A stretch of 7,201 nucleotides of DNA from an uncultured bacterium (GTDB lineage: Bacteria > Desulfobacterota > WTBG01), in contig CALJBY010000185.1 of NCBI GenBank assembly GCA_938024025.1, positions 1 through 7,201 on the forward strand, written 5' to 3'. Below are positions 6,166 to 7,201 of the stretch, piece by piece; the first letter of the stretch is position 1; every line of letters begins with the position of its first letter. Position numbers and translations under genes: made by a program. Below the pieces are notes generated by a model. That model saw nothing but the letters and a program-made list of their open reading frames with translations, was not told the origin of the DNA and made no database searches.

Positions 6166-7201
6166 ATGACAAAAACCAAAAAAGTTTTTATAGTTCTCGT
6201 ACTCTTGATCATTGTGCTGGCAGCACTCTTTTCCTTCAACTATCTATCAGATGAAACGGTCAAGGTAAAAACTGCTGAGGCATCCCTCGGAGAAATAACG
6301 CAAAGCATTTCATATGCAGGTTCGATTGATTCCCCCCGACGGGTTAAAGTTGGGTCAAAAATCGCCGGCAGGGTTGCTGCTGTATTATTTGATGAGTTGG
6401 ATGAGGTGCATGCAGGCCAGGTGCTCATTAAACTGGAAGATGCCGAACTCAAGGCACAGCTCAGTCAAGCACAGGAGGCCCTCAACCAGGCACAAATCAA
6501 TCTGGTAACTATTGAGAAAAATTTAACCAGAGTCAAGGAGCTCTTCAAAAAAGGGTTTGTTTCAACGGAGCAATTGGATACTGCTCAACAGGCCTATGAT
6601 GTAGGAAGGGCGTTGATCAAGCAAAACCAGGCCAACCATGCATTCATTCGTGCCCGGTTGGGATCTACAACGCTTACTGCTCCCCTAAGCGGCACTATCG
6701 TAAGCAAAAATGTAACGGTAGGGGAGATCGTGGCAGGCGCCCTGGGTGGAGGCACTTTCTCGGTTCCTACTCCCATAGCTGAGATTGCAGATCTGAGCAA
6801 CCTTGAAGTATATGCTGATATTGACGAGGTAGACATTAGTAAAGTACATGTGGAACAGGAAGCTCTCATTACGGTGGATGCCTATCCGGACAAAACCTAT
6901 AAGGGAGTCGTGAGAGAAATTGCTTCAGCAACAGTCAGCAGGAGAGATGTAGGCATTACCTACCGGGTGAAAGTGCATATTACTACTCCCGATAAGATAC
7001 TCAAACTGGGGATGACGGCAAATTTGGATTTCCTCCTTGAAAACAGCGGGCAGATACTTACCGTTCCCAAAAGTGCCGTTCTCGTCCAGGGAAACGAACA
7101 AATTGTCTTAATCATCAAGGATCAGCAGGTGTTCAAAAGAACGGTTGAGATCGGCATGGAGGGGGAAGAATTTATAGAAATTACTGCCGGACTACAGCCG
7201 G
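6166..7201 (+). CDS. periplasmic adaptor subunit (HlyD/MacA/RND-MFP family), C-terminus cut by window end
   Basis: The frame is open from ATG at 6166 to the right edge (345 codons), so the product is partial. It would link the MacB-like permease to an outer-membrane channel across the periplasm. An N-terminal membrane anchor spans about 7-24 (VFIVLVLLIIVLAALFSF), without a lipobox cysteine, as in MacA. First lipoyl half: about 60-92 (KVGSKIAGRVAAVLFDELDEVHAGQVLIKLED). Alpha-helical hairpin: about 93-165, rich in Gln/Ala heptads, with the turn near 'LFKKGFVSTEQLD'. Second lipoyl half: 170-190 (LTAPLSGTIVSKNVTVGEIV). Beta-barrel: about 200-295, including 'PIAEIADLSNLEVYADIDEVDI'. The start of the membrane-proximal domain follows (LTVPKSAVL onward). 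GAGG at 6158-6161 is only 4 bases from the ATG, a tight spacing, but no other start keeps the membrane anchor. The gene is 65 bases downstream of the permease and probably co-transcribed. Little more than the C-terminal end of a MacA-sized protein should be missing. MacA itself is usually encoded before macB, so gene order is unusual relative to E. coli. Confidence 0.92.
   Translation, partial: MTKTKKVFIVLVLLIIVLAALFSFNYLSDETVKVKTAEASLGEITQSISYAGSIDSPRRVKVGSKIAGRVAAVLFDELDEVHAGQVLIKLEDAELKAQLSQAQEALNQAQINLVTIEKNLTRVKELFKKGFVSTEQLDTAQQAYDVGRALIKQNQANHAFIRARLGSTTLTAPLSGTIVSKNVTVGEIVAGALGGGTFSVPTPIAEIADLSNLEVYADIDEVDISKVHVEQEALITVDAYPDKTYKGVVREIASATVSRRDVGITYRVKVHITTPDKILKLGMTANLDFLLENSGQILTVPKSAVLVQGNEQIVLIIKDQQVFKRTVEIGMEGEEFIEITAGLQP

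Overview
The window comes from a Gram-negative bacterium of moderate GC content. Two things point to an outer membrane and periplasm: a MacA-type periplasmic adaptor encoded beside a MacB-type ABC transporter, and a Sec-type signal peptide on the first protein. The taxon cannot be fixed from the sequence. All credible genes are on the + strand, and nothing clearly foreign interrupts them apart from a small REP/RAYT-like relic between genes 1 and 2.

Layout. Positions 1-357 are an AT-rich leader with no confident gene. Positions 358-1794 encode a secreted protein of 478 residues built from seven copies of a motif of the form 'P-x-[IV]-A-x-[DN]-x-x-[GD]-N-x-x-[IV]-x-W', most simply a seven-bladed beta-propeller of unknown function. 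Positions 1795-2267 hold no convincing intact gene. They do contain a palindromic REP-like element with a GTAG head and, close by on the same (minus) strand, a ten-residue match to the usual N-terminus of RAYT (REP-associated tyrosine) transposases. Positions 2268-4061 encode a polytopic GT-C type membrane glycosyltransferase related to the PMT/TMTC group, with a C-terminal globular domain where relatives often carry TPR repeats.

From 4110 a near-consensus sigma70 promoter precedes a tripartite efflux/export cluster. It holds a LolD/MacB-type ATPase (4167-4910), an FtsX/MacB-type permease with a large periplasmic domain (4907-6100, GTG start overlapping the ATPase stop), and a membrane-anchored HlyD/MacA-type periplasmic adaptor (from 6166, running off the right edge). 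ATPase and permease, fused in E. coli MacB, are separate here, and the adaptor comes last rather than first. Together they would form an ATP-driven inner-membrane pump coupled to an outer-membrane channel, presumably a TolC-like protein encoded elsewhere or just past the right edge. The exported substrate cannot be inferred.

No clearly new system is evident. The points most worth checking are the REP/RAYT relic, the uncharacterised propeller protein, and the C-terminal domain of the glycosyltransferase.
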